Positions 33,604 through 42,832 of a stretch of 64,000 nucleotides of DNA are shown one piece after another. The stretch is from the NCBI GenBank assembly GCA_964441505.1, contig CAYTUV010000016.1:1-64000 (forward strand). The letters are read 5' to 3'. How positions within the stretch are numbered: the stretch's first letter is position 1; every line of letters begins with the position of its first letter. Position numbers and translations under genes: made by a program. Origin of the DNA: Fen-1258 sp964441505. Lineage in GTDB: Bacteria > Bacteroidota > Ignavibacteria > Ignavibacteriales > Melioribacteraceae. Below the pieces are notes generated by a model that searched no databases, was not told where the DNA came from, and was given only the letters and a program-made list of their open reading frames with translations.

Positions 33604-34137
33604 TTATGAATCTATTCCGTTTCTCGAAAGAATTCCTTTTTGATAATAGTGCTTCACTTCTTTCATTTCGGTTACTAAGTCGGCTCGGTCTATAAGAACA
33701 TCGGGACAATATCTTCCCGTTAGAATCAGTTCTACATTCTGGGGTTTAGTTTCGAGGAATGGTAAAACATCTTCAACGGTGAAAAGCCCGAAATAGATGG
33801 CAACACAAATTTCATCAAGAATGATCAGATCATAATTTCCGCTAAGCATTTTTTCTTTTGCAGTTTTTAGTGCATGCTTCGCTTTATCAATCTCCTCCTG
33901 GGGCGGTGTTTCTCTTTTGAATACATAATCATCCTTGCCGACTTTCTCAATCGTAATCCAATCACTCAATTGTCTAAGGCTGTTTGATTCATTATATGGA
34001 AAATCTTTCATGAATTGAATTATGTAAGTACTTAAACCGGCCCCCGCAGCCCTAACAGCCTGACCGATCGCTGCAGTTGTTTTTCCTTTCCCGTTACCGG
34101 TATAAATTTGGATGAATCCTCTGGTAAGTTTTTTCAT
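33604..34137 (-). CDS. cobO: Corrinoid (cobalamin) adenosyltransferase
   Basis: Transfers the adenosyl group of ATP to cob(I)alamin or its precursor. The 177 residues show the P-loop TGNGKGKTTAAIGQAVRAAG, DLIILDEIC and ILTGRYCPDVLIDRADLVTEM, all typical of the CobO/BtuR family, and the length is normal. It starts within the stop of the DUF1289 gene (ATGA overlap). Its 3' 130 bases are repeated at 30678-30809; the present gene is complete but its 3' end may come from the inserted island. Confidence 0.95.
   Translation of the reverse strand: MKKLTRGFIQIYTGNGKGKTTAAIGQAVRAAGAGLSTYIIQFMKDFPYNESNSLRQLSDWITIEKVGKDDYVFKRETPPQEEIDKAKHALKTAKEKMLSGNYDLIILDEICVAIYFGLFTVEDVLPFLETKPQNVELILTGRYCPDVLIDRADLVTEMKEVKHYYQKGILSRNGIDS
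33643..33687. repeat. Direct repeat, right copy (45 bp, inside cobO)
   Basis: Identical to 30717-30761 and in the same orientation. In cobO it encodes the segment around RADLVTEMKEVKHYY near the C terminus. It is the right boundary candidate of the island. Confidence 0.85.
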
Positions 34138-34337
34138 TGAAGCATCTGTTTATTTTCTTGTGAGGATGATTTTCTTGCCTCTACCTTTCGCATTATATCC
34201 TTTCTTATCTCGTTCGAGGAGTGAGTCCATTGTATGATCTCTTCAATCGTCCTGAAGCAACCATTGCATAGCTGAGTAACTGGATCCATAATACAATGCT
34301 TATTGCAGGGGGAAGATTGTGTTTGATTGGAAAGCAT
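34134..34337 (-). CDS. DUF1289 family Cys-rich small protein
   Basis: A 67-residue protein with the DUF1289 motif SPCNKHCIMDPVTQLCNGC, four cysteines that could bind an Fe-S cluster or zinc, followed by FRTIEEIIQWT. Function is unknown. Its stop overlaps the start of cobO by four bases, so the two are translated together. An AT-rich gap with a terminator separates it from the S46 peptidase. Confidence 0.85.
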   Translation of the reverse strand: MLSNQTQSSPCNKHCIMDPVTQLCNGCFRTIEEIIQWTHSSNEIRKDIMRKVEARKSSSQENKQMLQ

Positions 34338-34413
34338 CTATTTCCTTTCTTGATCTACTTTCATCACATACTAGTGTAAAGGATGTTTTTACAAAAAAAA
34401 TTTCCAATTGGAG

Positions 34414-34446
34414 AAAAAAAGGCGGAAATAAAATCCGCCTTTTTGA
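34414..34446 (-). terminator. Intrinsic terminator after the S46 peptidase gene
   Basis: A stem of GGCGGA (34421-34426) and TCCGCC (34434-34439), extended by A on one side and T on the other, with a seven-base loop. Read on the minus strand the hairpin ends in a run of seven T, just after the S46 stop at 34458. The matching A and T runs mean it could work on either strand. Confidence 0.85.
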
Positions 34447-34457
34447 AATTACCGAAA

Positions 34458-36596
34458 CTATTCCATTTTGCCGTCTTGAAGCTCCTTGATGAGCCGATCG
34501 GTTTTGAAAAAATACTTCAATGCCTCTATCAGCCCTTTCGAATCCACAGCAACTGTACGGTTGACCTCGGGTAGAAAAATAAAATCACCGGCAAGACTCT
34601 CAAGATTACCGTCAAAGACTAATCCCACTACTTCCTTTTCTGAGTTGATTACGGAACTGCCGGAGTTACCCCCCACAATATCGTTGGTCGAGGCAAAATC
34701 CACGTTTGTGGCAAGATCGAATCCCTCTGGAATTCGCTGGAATCGTGGATGCAGTCCCCATGGATAATCTTTTTTATTAAATGAATTCCACCGATCATAC
34801 ATTCCATAAAAAGTTGTTTTGCCCGGCGCGATCGTTCCATTGTATTCATATCCTTCAATTCGTCCATCTGATATACGCAGGGTTCCGGTAGCATCCGGGG
34901 AAAGCTCATCACCATAAACCTGATAACAAACTTCTCCAAGAAGCTGATTCAATACTGTAAGAGTATTATTAATTTCAGTCATCTTGGCGCGCATCTCTTT
35001 CAGTTTACTTTGAGTGCTCAGCAAGAAATAGATAAATGGATCTCCCAAGGTGAGAATTTCATCAGGCGATTTCTTCATCAGTTCATCAAATTTTTCTTTT
35101 GATGTGAGGAATGAATTATTCATCACCATCGCGGCTGCTTCGTTACCCTTAGCCATCCCATACATTCTTTGTACAACCGGATGTGTATCACCCAAAATAG
35201 AACGAATAATATTTGCCTGTGCTCTGACCAATTTGGTTTGCATTTCCTCATCAATCGTTGATGGGTAAATACTCTTTATAGTTTCATCAAGTTTATCAGC
35301 TTTGTAACCGGCCTCGCGCTTATCTTCGGTTAATTTCATCTGCTCTGCATATTCAATAACCTTTTCTGCAACCGAATAATAAACTGTACTGCTTCTCGGA
35401 TTGTATGCAAATGCTGTGGCTTCATCAACATATTTTCTTAATTCATCCAGATTATTTTTAATTGCATCCCACACATGACCATATTTTGCTTTCAGTTCAG
35501 GATCAGCATTTACTTTTGCGCGAAGATTCTTTTCAAAATCTATTTTCTTGGCCATAACGTATTCATCACGCAAGCCCATATATCTGCCAGCATAAGATTT
35601 TCTTCCATTGCCGATTCCCATAACCATATTAAGCAGTTCGGTGTATCTCTCCGGATGACTTTGAAACAATTCGAAGTAGACTTTATAAATTTCATTCTGC
35701 TGAAGAAGCGTGTATTTATAATTTTTATCGCGGAAAAATTCCAGCTGGGCAACAGAGTAGAGTCTTTGTGTCCTTCCAGGATTTCCGATTACGAAAATCG
35801 GTTCACCTTCCTTTGCACCCTCTTTACTCCATCTGAAAAAATTATCGGCTTTAACCGGTCTATCATTTTCATATGCACGGAAGAACATGAAATCAAGTTC
35901 GTATCGGGGATAGGTAAAATTGTCCCAATCCCAGCCCGTGGAAGCAATCTGAAAATCCGGAGCCATGACAAGGCGGATATCATCATAACGCTTGTAACCG
36001 TACATTGAGTACTTGCCGCCATTGTAAAGCTGCACTACCCTGCATGACAGCCCGGAATCTTTAGAATATTTATACTCAAGTTCTTTGATCTTATCATTCC
36101 GCAGTTTTACTTTCTCGTTATTATCTTTACCTGTTTTCATGGCATTGAGTACTTCTTTGGTCACATCTTCAATCATAACCAGTTGATCGACAAATAATCT
36201 TGAGACTTTTATCTCTTCAGCCATTGTTTTCGCATAGAACCCATCACGCAGATAATCTTCACCTTTCGGAGAAAGTGCCGGTAATGAATTCCTACCGCAG
36301 TGATGATTTGTCATTATCAAACCATCCGCAGAAACAAAGGCCGCCGAACACCCTCCGCCAAACGAAAGCGCTGACATCTGTACATCTTTTAGCCAATCTG
36401 TCGATGGACGGAATCCGTATTCTTTCTTAAAAACATCCACGGGTACATCATCGAAGGTCCACATCTTACCCATATCCTTCAATGATGATTCAACTTTCGA
36501 CAGATCACGCGGTTCATAAATTGATTGTGCAGTAATCGAAAGAGTGAAGAAAGCTAACAACAGACTTACAATGCACAAAATTTTTTTGTTCTTCAT
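34458..36596 (-). CDS. S46 family dipeptidyl peptidase (DPP7/DPP11 type)
   Basis: A secreted serine peptidase that removes dipeptides from the N terminus of peptides, typical of asaccharolytic Bacteroidota. The 712 residues start with a signal peptide (KKILCIVSLLLAFFTLSITAQ). The catalytic His lies in LIMTNHHCGRN and the catalytic Ser in GNSGSSVIN, with the Asp region in between. I place the start at 36596, where GAGGTG precedes the ATG, rather than at an ATG 15 codons upstream. It has its own terminator. With the S9 and M28 peptidases it points to growth on peptides. Confidence 0.94.
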   Translation of the reverse strand: MKNKKILCIVSLLLAFFTLSITAQSIYEPRDLSKVESSLKDMGKMWTFDDVPVDVFKKEYGFRPSTDWLKDVQMSALSFGGGCSAAFVSADGLIMTNHHCGRNSLPALSPKGEDYLRDGFYAKTMAEEIKVSRLFVDQLVMIEDVTKEVLNAMKTGKDNNEKVKLRNDKIKELEYKYSKDSGLSCRVVQLYNGGKYSMYGYKRYDDIRLVMAPDFQIASTGWDWDNFTYPRYELDFMFFRAYENDRPVKADNFFRWSKEGAKEGEPIFVIGNPGRTQRLYSVAQLEFFRDKNYKYTLLQQNEIYKVYFELFQSHPERYTELLNMVMGIGNGRKSYAGRYMGLRDEYVMAKKIDFEKNLRAKVNADPELKAKYGHVWDAIKNNLDELRKYVDEATAFAYNPRSSTVYYSVAEKVIEYAEQMKLTEDKREAGYKADKLDETIKSIYPSTIDEEMQTKLVRAQANIIRSILGDTHPVVQRMYGMAKGNEAAAMVMNNSFLTSKEKFDELMKKSPDEILTLGDPFIYFLLSTQSKLKEMRAKMTEINNTLTVLNQLLGEVCYQVYGDELSPDATGTLRISDGRIEGYEYNGTIAPGKTTFYGMYDRWNSFNKKDYPWGLHPRFQRIPEGFDLATNVDFASTNDIVGGNSGSSVINSEKEVVGLVFDGNLESLAGDFIFLPEVNRTVAVDSKGLIEALKYFFKTDRLIKELQDGKME

Positions 36597-36799
36597 TTCC
36601 ACCTCAGATAAGTAAAATATTATTATTACGAAAGTCGTCACTTATCAAGATAAATACAAATCCCTTCCATTTAATATAGGGAAAGGTCATAGACCCTTCT
36701 CTTTGTTCTTCCTAAAAACAAAGATACTTCCTATGGATTCTTTCTGTAGGAAGTGGGGCTTTCATTTTTTCGTTTTGGAAAGATATGATTAATCTTATA

Positions 36800-38665
36800 C
36801 TATTTATACTGCGTCCCGATCATGTTCTCGGGAGAAAGAAATCTATCGAGTTCTTCTTTGGAAGGAAGTTTTTTCTCAAGCACCAGTTCGTAAACACCCC
36901 GGTTAGTCTCAAGTGCTTCTTTAGCTAACTGAGTTGATGCTTCATAGCCTAAAATTGGATTTAATGCTGTAACCAGACCGATACTATTCATCACAAGATC
37001 GCGGCAATGTTTTTCGTTAGCCGTAATTCCATCAATGCATTTGTATTTCAAAGTGTTCATTCCATTCTTCAGCATCTCGGTAGATTCAAATATACTCTGG
37101 ACAATCACAGGTTCCATAACATTAAGTTCAAGTTGTCCTGCTTCTGCAGCAAGTGTTACAGTCAAATCGTTGCCAATAACTTTGAACGCAATTTGATTTA
37201 CAACCTCCGGAATAACAGGATTAACTTTCCCGGGCATAATTGAAGAACCGGGTTGCATCGGCGGTAGATTAATCTCATTAAATCCTGTACGTGGACCGGA
37301 AGAGAGGAGCCGCAGATCGTTGCAGATTTTTGACAGCTTCACTGCGAGACGTTTAACAGCGGAGGAATACATTACGAATGCACCTGTGTCTTGTGTAGCT
37401 TCAACAAGGTTTGCAGCAAGCACTACATTCAATCCGGTTACTTCTCTCAAATGCTTCATACATTTTTCGCTATATCCCGGCTCAGCACAAATTCCGGTAC
37501 CTATTGCCGTTGCACCCATATTCACTTCAAGAAAAAGTTCTGCGTTCTGTTCTAATCTTTGGATCTCTTCTCCAAGTGTTACGGCGTAAGCCTCGAATGA
37601 TTGTCCTAACGTCATTGGCACAGCATCCTGTAGCTGTGTTCTTCCCATCTTAATCACATGCGAAAATTCTTTCCCCTTCTGTCTGAACGACTCGATTAAT
37701 GATTTCAATACTTTAATAAGTTTTTTGTTGCTGTTGATCAGAGCGATTTTTATCGAGGTAGGATAAGCATCGTTAGTTGATTGGGAAAGGTTTACATGAT
37801 TATTCGGATGGCAATATTTGTAATCACCTTTTTCATAGCCGAGAATCTCAAGTGCGCGGTTTGCAATAACCTCATTCGCATTCATGTTGGTCGAGGTACC
37901 TGCACCACCCTGAATCATATCTATCACAAAGTGTCCGTGATATTTTCCGCTGATGATTTCATGACATGCCTGAACGATTGCATCTGTGATAGGTCTGGAG
38001 AGAAGTCCTAAATCGTAATTTGCTTTTGCGGCAGCCATCTTCACTAATGCAAGCGCCTCAATAAGAACCGGATAGAACGAAAGAGCCACACCGCTTATAT
38101 TGAAATTTTCCAATCCGCGCATCGTTTGTATTCCGTAATAAACTTCATGCGGTACATCCCTGTCGCCAAGCAGATCGTGCTCGCTTCTTGTTCTGCCGGA
38201 ACGGTATTGCGCACTAAGACTGATAACGCGTGTGTTGGCAAATTGCATTCTTCGGAAAATCACCTTTGCCATTCTCGAAAATATTTTTATTGGTATCTGG
38301 GGTTCAATTTTTTCCAGTTCAATAAATTTATCGGCAGATAATTGGAGAATGGTTGTGTTTATTGTTGCACGTGCTGAAGTAGAGTGCGGTGTATCGTCAA
38401 TAAAAGCTCCCTCGCCAAAAAAATCGAGTTTAGTAAATATTGACAATCTTTTCTCTTCGCCAAATGGCGTTTTTTTAAATAGCTCAACTTCACCATCATA
38501 AATTATATATAGGTTTTTTCTCGGATTATTCTCGATGTAAAGTAAATCGTTCTGAGGGTAAGTCTTCACCTCGAAGTTCTTAGAAAGCAGTTCGCTTTCC
38601 TGGTCATTTAGATCTCCGAACAATTCAACTTTCTTCAGAAATGTATTTATTTGCGCGACATTCAT
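36800..38665 (-). CDS. aspA: Cyclic-nucleotide-binding domain fused to aspartate ammonia-lyase
   Basis: Aspartase releases ammonia from aspartate to give fumarate. Here the 621-residue protein has an extra N-terminal domain: about 140 residues with the cNMP-binding pattern LYIIYDGEVELFKK and FFGEGAFIDDTPHSTSARAT (phosphate-binding cassette), then the lyase from TRSEHDLLGDRDVP to the end. The lyase signature GSSIMPGKVNP is intact and that part has normal length, about 460 residues. The start at 38665 follows GGGAG; a more upstream ATG at 38686 has none. The fusion suggests control of enzyme activity by a cyclic nucleotide or similar ligand, which is inference. Confidence 0.9.
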   Translation of the reverse strand: MNVAQINTFLKKVELFGDLNDQESELLSKNFEVKTYPQNDLLYIENNPRKNLYIIYDGEVELFKKTPFGEEKRLSIFTKLDFFGEGAFIDDTPHSTSARATINTTILQLSADKFIELEKIEPQIPIKIFSRMAKVIFRRMQFANTRVISLSAQYRSGRTRSEHDLLGDRDVPHEVYYGIQTMRGLENFNISGVALSFYPVLIEALALVKMAAAKANYDLGLLSRPITDAIVQACHEIISGKYHGHFVIDMIQGGAGTSTNMNANEVIANRALEILGYEKGDYKYCHPNNHVNLSQSTNDAYPTSIKIALINSNKKLIKVLKSLIESFRQKGKEFSHVIKMGRTQLQDAVPMTLGQSFEAYAVTLGEEIQRLEQNAELFLEVNMGATAIGTGICAEPGYSEKCMKHLREVTGLNVVLAANLVEATQDTGAFVMYSSAVKRLAVKLSKICNDLRLLSSGPRTGFNEINLPPMQPGSSIMPGKVNPVIPEVVNQIAFKVIGNDLTVTLAAEAGQLELNVMEPVIVQSIFESTEMLKNGMNTLKYKCIDGITANEKHCRDLVMNSIGLVTALNPILGYEASTQLAKEALETNRGVYELVLEKKLPSKEELDRFLSPENMIGTQYK

Positions 38666-38862
38666 TAAAATTCTCCCGTCATTCAAATTAGTGTTGCAAA
38701 AATTAGCTAGGTGCTATTGGTTTAGCAAATGTATTGTTAGAATGTCCGCCATTCTAATTAAATTTCTGTTGAATGTTTTATGCCGGGAAAGTAAGTTGAA
38801 GTAGTAGATGTAATGGTTGCTAACAAGATTAATCCTTTTCTTAATTATGAAGAGATACTCTA

Positions 38863-39282
38863 ATGGAAGAGAAAATTTTTGCAGATAAGTTAAATCAGCC
38901 CAAAGAGGATGATCTCAAAAATATTCTAGCTACCCGTTATAAGTTTTGGATTGAACTGCTAAAATTCGTTGAAACTCATTTTGGAGAGACTATAACCGAG
39001 TGGAAATTTTATGGTAATAAAAGCGGTTGGGTGCAGAAATTATTTCTTAAGAAAAGAAATCTCCTCTTCTTTTTACCATATAATAAATTTTTCCGAATAG
39101 GAATGGTCTTTGGTGATAAAGCTGTAGTTGAAATTGTTAAAAGCGATCTGCCGAAAGAAATCATTGATGAAATTCAAAACACAAAAAAATATGCCGAAGG
39201 TAGAGGATTGAGAATTGATGTTAAGAATAAGACGGATTTAGAAATCGTTAAGAGACTTCTTCAAATTAAGGTAATGAATTAA
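38863..39282 (+). CDS. DUF3788 family protein
   Basis: A 139-residue protein with the DUF3788 pattern: TRYKFWIELLKFVE, TEWKFYGNKSGW and a C-terminal YAEGRGLRIDVK. It has no signal peptide or membrane segment. Family function is unknown. It stands alone, with 193 bases to yebC. Confidence 0.8.
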   Translation: MEEKIFADKLNQPKEDDLKNILATRYKFWIELLKFVETHFGETITEWKFYGNKSGWVQKLFLKKRNLLFFLPYNKFFRIGMVFGDKAVVEIVKSDLPKEIIDEIQNTKKYAEGRGLRIDVKNKTDLEIVKRLLQIKVMN

Positions 39283-39475
39283 AGACTCGGCAGCATTTAT
39301 TATGATTTTATTGTGTTATTGTACTTCACCAAATTACACCGCAGCATTTGGAGTAGATTTACTCCTGATTCTTTTCTACAAAGAACGAATTAAGCATTTG
39401 TTTTGGAAATGAATTTGTAAATTTGTCATCGAAAAATGAGTTGTAAACTATTTAACAAAAAATGAGTAAAAAATA

Positions 39476-40189
39476 ATGGGAAGAATTTTCGAAACAAGAA
39501 AACATGTAATGTTCGCACGTTATGCCAGAATGTCCAAGGCTTTTAATAGAGTCAGAAAAGAGATTGAGATCGCGGTAAAGGCAGGCGGACCGGACCATAA
39601 AGCAAACTCAAAACTTAGAATTGCAATGCAGAACGCTAAGAGCGTTAACATGCCGAAAGACAAAGTTGAAGCTGCTATTAAACGGGCTTCATCCAAGGAT
39701 ACTTCCGGCTATGTAGAAATTATTTATGAAGGATACGGACCCCATGGTATAGGCGTAGTTGTAGAATGTGCTACAGACAATCCAACCAGAACAGTTGCAA
39801 ATGTGCGTCATAGTTTCAAAAAGTATGGCGGGTCGTTAGGAACAACCGGCTCAATAGCGTTCATGTTTGAAAGAAAAGGTTTGTTCAAAGCTGCAAAATC
39901 TGCCGCCGCCGATGTAGAGACTCTGGAACTGGAATTGATTGATGCTGGACTTGATGATCTATCCTATGACGATGAAAACCTTTATATCTACGCCCCATTC
40001 CAGGAATACGGATCAATGCAAAAAGCCTTGGAAGAGAGAAATATAGAGATTACAGCGACCGAACTTCAGTATCTTCCGGTTAATTATAAAGAATTATCGG
40101 ATGAGCAGAAAAAGGAGGTCAATGAATTAATCGAAGCTCTTGAAGAGGATGATGACGTTCAGTCGGTCTATCACAATATGCAGCAGTAA
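39476..40189 (+). CDS. YebC/PmpR family DNA-binding regulatory protein
   Basis: A 237-residue member of the YebC family, which includes transcriptional regulators and translation factors that relieve stalling at prolines. The family motifs are visible: early GRIFETRKHVMFARYARMSK, NMPKDKVEAAIKRASS, YEGYGPHGIGVVVEC and ATDNPTRTVANVRHSFKKYGG. In this family the N terminus is usually AGHSKWANIKHRK; the start here is different, as in other Bacteroidota. The 70-bp gap after it holds a terminator, then tRNA-Lys on the other strand. Confidence 0.93.
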   Translation: MGRIFETRKHVMFARYARMSKAFNRVRKEIEIAVKAGGPDHKANSKLRIAMQNAKSVNMPKDKVEAAIKRASSKDTSGYVEIIYEGYGPHGIGVVVECATDNPTRTVANVRHSFKKYGGSLGTTGSIAFMFERKGLFKAAKSAAADVETLELELIDAGLDDLSYDDENLYIYAPFQEYGSMQKALEERNIEITATELQYLPVNYKELSDEQKKEVNELIEALEEDDDVQSVYHNMQQ

Positions 40190-40212
40190 TTGATTTTTTC
40201 ACTATATATAGT

Positions 40213-40246
40213 AAAAAGCCCAGTATTTGCATACTGGACTTTTTTG
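40213..40246 (+). terminator. Intrinsic terminator after yebC
   Basis: The stem AGCCCAGTAT/ATACTGGACT with one mismatch and a four-base loop is followed by six T. It ends transcription of yebC and overlaps the downstream side of the convergent tRNA gene. Confidence 0.8.
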
Positions 40247-40318
40247 TGAGCACGGGTGGGCTCGAACCACCGACCTTCACCTTAAAAGGGTGTTGCTCTA
40301 CCACTGAGCTACGCGCCC
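40247..40318 (-). tRNA. tRNA-Lys (anticodon TTT)
   Basis: On the minus strand the 72 bases start GGGCGCGTAGCTCAGTGG and end CGTGCTCA. The acceptor stem pairs over seven positions with two G-T wobbles. The D arm (GCTC...GAGC), the anticodon loop CTTTTAA with TTT, and the T arm GGTGG-TTCGAGC-CCACC are all intact. CCA is not encoded. It is a single tRNA, not a cluster. Confidence 0.95.
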
Positions 40319-40449
40319 CTACCATTAAAATTTGAGGGGTAAATATAATCCACTAATAACTAATTTCCAAAGGAGGGGGTATGTGATGGCAATAATTATT
40401 TTTCTCACTGATTTTGTATATATTTAATCACAAGTAAATTCTACCACAT

Positions 40450-41793
40450 ATGAAAGATTCAAGAATACTTATCTCGGATGACGACGAAACCCTCTGTTAC
40501 CTCCTAAAGGAAGAGCTGGTAAACGAAGGTTATTCTGTTGATGTAGTTTACGATGGCAAGGATGCAATCGAAAATTTGCGAAAACGGTATTATGATGTTC
40601 TACTGCTCGATCTTGAGATGCGCGAGATTCATGGAGAAAAAGTTTTATCCTATGTAAGAGATAATCATCCGGCATTGCAGGTAATCGTTCTCACAGCTAA
40701 ATCCGACATCCGTACTGCGATCGACTGTCTCAAGCAGGGCGCGTATGATTTCATAACAAAGCCTTACGAATTTGGTCAGCTATGTGTAACAATTGAACGT
40801 GCACTGGAACACAAAGATCTTCTCATAAAAAATAAAATCCTTTCATCCAAGATCAGTCAGACACCACCCAACACAATAATTGGGGAAAGCGATAAAGTTA
40901 AGAATGTTCTTAAACTTGCCGAACGGGCAGCAAAATCCGAATCAAATATTTTGCTCGAAGGTGAAACCGGGACAGGTAAAGAACTATTTGCTGAATTTAT
41001 ACACAAAAATTCTAACCGTGCAGATAAACCATTTGTTGCAATCAACTGTGCTTCGCTGCCGGATCAATTGATCGAAAGCGAACTTTTTGGATATGAAAAA
41101 GGTGCATTCACAGATGCAAAGGCTTCAAAACAAGGATTAGTTGAAATTGCAAATGGCGGTTCATTATTTCTTGATGAAATCGGGGAACTTAGCTTAGCCC
41201 TTCAGCCAAAACTTCTACGTTTTCTTGAGAATGGAGAGTTCCGGCGTGTAGGTGGAATTACAAATCTTACTTCCTCCGTGAGGGTAATTGGTGCGACTAA
41301 TAAGAATTTGATGGAAGAAGCGGAGAAGAAAAATTTCCGACGCGATCTTCTATTCAGATTAAATGTTATTACGCTTACTATTCCCCCGCTTCGCGAGCGT
41401 AATGGCGATGTACTTCTGCTCTCTGAATATTTTTTGCAGAAAAAATCACCTGTGCGTTCGGTTAAAAGACTTTCACCGGAAGCAAAGAATGAATTGCAAC
41501 GCTACAACTTTCCGGGTAATGTTAGAGAACTCGAGCATATAATTGAAAGAGCCATAATCTTTTCTGAAAACGAGACTATCCTTCTAAAAGATTTAAATGT
41601 TCCGATAGCCGATTTTGATTTTACCAATTTTGTGAAAGATGACGGAACAATCATGACAATGGAAGAAGTTGAGCGCATTCACATCAAAAGGGCTCTTGAC
41701 CAGAACAATTGGAACCGCGAGAATACCGCAAGAGCTCTTGATATAAGTCAAAAAACTCTTTACTCAAAAATTCTTAAGTATAATTTGAAATAG
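40450..41793 (+). CDS. Sigma-54-dependent response regulator, NtrC family
   Basis: A 447-residue transcription activator. Residues 1-125 are a receiver with Asp54 as phosphorylation site. The AAA+ domain has Walker A GETGTGKE at 171-178 and the sigma-54 contact loop GAFTDA at 218-223 (GAFTGA is the common form). The C-terminal 50 residues are a Fis-type helix-turn-helix ending in LDISQKTLYSKILKY. It is followed after one base by a hybrid histidine kinase gene, its probable partner. Target genes are not evident. Confidence 0.94.
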   Translation: MKDSRILISDDDETLCYLLKEELVNEGYSVDVVYDGKDAIENLRKRYYDVLLLDLEMREIHGEKVLSYVRDNHPALQVIVLTAKSDIRTAIDCLKQGAYDFITKPYEFGQLCVTIERALEHKDLLIKNKILSSKISQTPPNTIIGESDKVKNVLKLAERAAKSESNILLEGETGTGKELFAEFIHKNSNRADKPFVAINCASLPDQLIESELFGYEKGAFTDAKASKQGLVEIANGGSLFLDEIGELSLALQPKLLRFLENGEFRRVGGITNLTSSVRVIGATNKNLMEEAEKKNFRRDLLFRLNVITLTIPPLRERNGDVLLLSEYFLQKKSPVRSVKRLSPEAKNELQRYNFPGNVRELEHIIERAIIFSENETILLKDLNVPIADFDFTNFVKDDGTIMTMEEVERIHIKRALDQNNWNRENTARALDISQKTLYSKILKYNLK

Positions 41794-41794
41794 A

Positions 41795-42832
41795 ATGAGC
41801 CCTGATTCTACAACCAAACACGTTGCACACGACTTGAATAATATTTTTACCAGAATACTAAACAGTATAGATCTTCTTAAAAGGAAGGTCCCCGCATCTT
41901 CAGATCTGCTTCCTCTGCTGAATAATATTGAGGCTGGCACCTATCTTGCTTCTGAGATGATAACAGATAATTTCGGAGATAAATCCCGAAATAATAATCA
42001 GAGAAGAATTAATCTTAATTCCATTATATCGGATGTTATCCGCTCATTCTCACTTCAGCATAAAGGCAGAATTGAATTTGTGCTTTCTCTTGAACCGGAT
42101 CTTAAAATTGTTTCCGGTAAATACTCCGATTACTACAGAGTTGTACTGAACTTACTCACGAACGCTATTGAATCAATCGAGAAAACCGGAATTATCTCTC
42201 TTACAACAAATAATATCGATAATGGTTCAAACATCGAATTCAAAATAACCGACAATGGTTCGGGTATTGATAAGGAAAGCCTTCCATTAATTTTCGATGA
42301 AAATTTTTCCACGAAGGAGAAGAAAACTGTTTCAGGAGTTGGGTTATCAATTGTGAAAAATGTTGTTGAAAAAAGCGGCGGATCTCTTTCTGTTTTGAGT
42401 GAGCCGGGCAAGGGAACTGAGTTCAAAATTATTCTGAAAGCTGAACCCACAACAGATATTCATGCTACAGAGAATGGGAAGACAATCTTAATTGCTGAGG
42501 ATGAAGAAATACTTCTCGAGCTGCTAACTGAACTGCTTCAATCGTACAATTATACAGTCCTTACTTCTACCAGCGGCCGCGAAGTTTTAGATATACTAAA
42601 ACTCAGAATGCCAGACCTCCTGATTATTGATCAAAAGATGCCCGAGATGGATGGGCTGGAATGTATTGAAGAAATTTCTGCATTGAAATTGAACTACAAG
42701 ATTCCGGTTATTTTTGCCACCGGTTCACAAATGGATGTTGACTTGATTGATTCATTAAAGATAAGCAGAGTAATTAATAAACCTTACAACTTCGAAGAAT
42801 TGCTTTCACTGGTCCGTGAATTAATCGGGTAG
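41795..42832 (+). CDS. Soluble hybrid histidine kinase with receiver
   Basis: A 345-residue protein with no membrane span. It has a phospho-acceptor His12 in HVAHDLNNIF, an ATPase domain (NLLTNAIESIEK, DNGSGI, GVGLSIV) and a C-terminal receiver with LLIIDQKMPEMDG. It is placed one base after the NtrC-type regulator gene and is probably its kinase. With no sensor domain, input must come from another protein; the convergent receiver proteins at 42.8-47 kb are candidates. Confidence 0.9.
   Translation: MSPDSTTKHVAHDLNNIFTRILNSIDLLKRKVPASSDLLPLLNNIEAGTYLASEMITDNFGDKSRNNNQRRINLNSIISDVIRSFSLQHKGRIEFVLSLEPDLKIVSGKYSDYYRVVLNLLTNAIESIEKTGIISLTTNNIDNGSNIEFKITDNGSGIDKESLPLIFDENFSTKEKKTVSGVGLSIVKNVVEKSGGSLSVLSEPGKGTEFKIILKAEPTTDIHATENGKTILIAEDEEILLELLTELLQSYNYTVLTSTSGREVLDILKLRMPDLLIIDQKMPEMDGLECIEEISALKLNYKIPVIFATGSQMDVDLIDSLKISRVINKPYNFEELLSLVRELIG

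Larger units (their letters stand above)
30678..33687. mobile_element. Accessory island inserted at the 3' end of cobO
   Basis: The segment is bounded by two copies of the cobO 3' end in the same orientation. Within it are two unknown genes, an orphan nucleotidyltransferase and a decayed methyltransferase, all more AT-rich than neighbouring genes. The order suggests a defence-type island that integrated at cobO and brought a replacement 3' end, as many integrative elements do. It has no integrase, transposase or origin, so its mobility is inferred from the repeats only. Confidence 0.6.

Noticed and set aside
35475..36008. 177-residue open frame on the plus strand
   Set aside because: It is the shadow of the S46 peptidase gene, which has complete motifs, signal peptide and terminator on the other strand.
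40119..40325. 68-residue frame on the minus strand covering the tRNA
   Set aside because: It translates through tRNA-Lys and the 3' end of yebC; the RNA gene explains the region.
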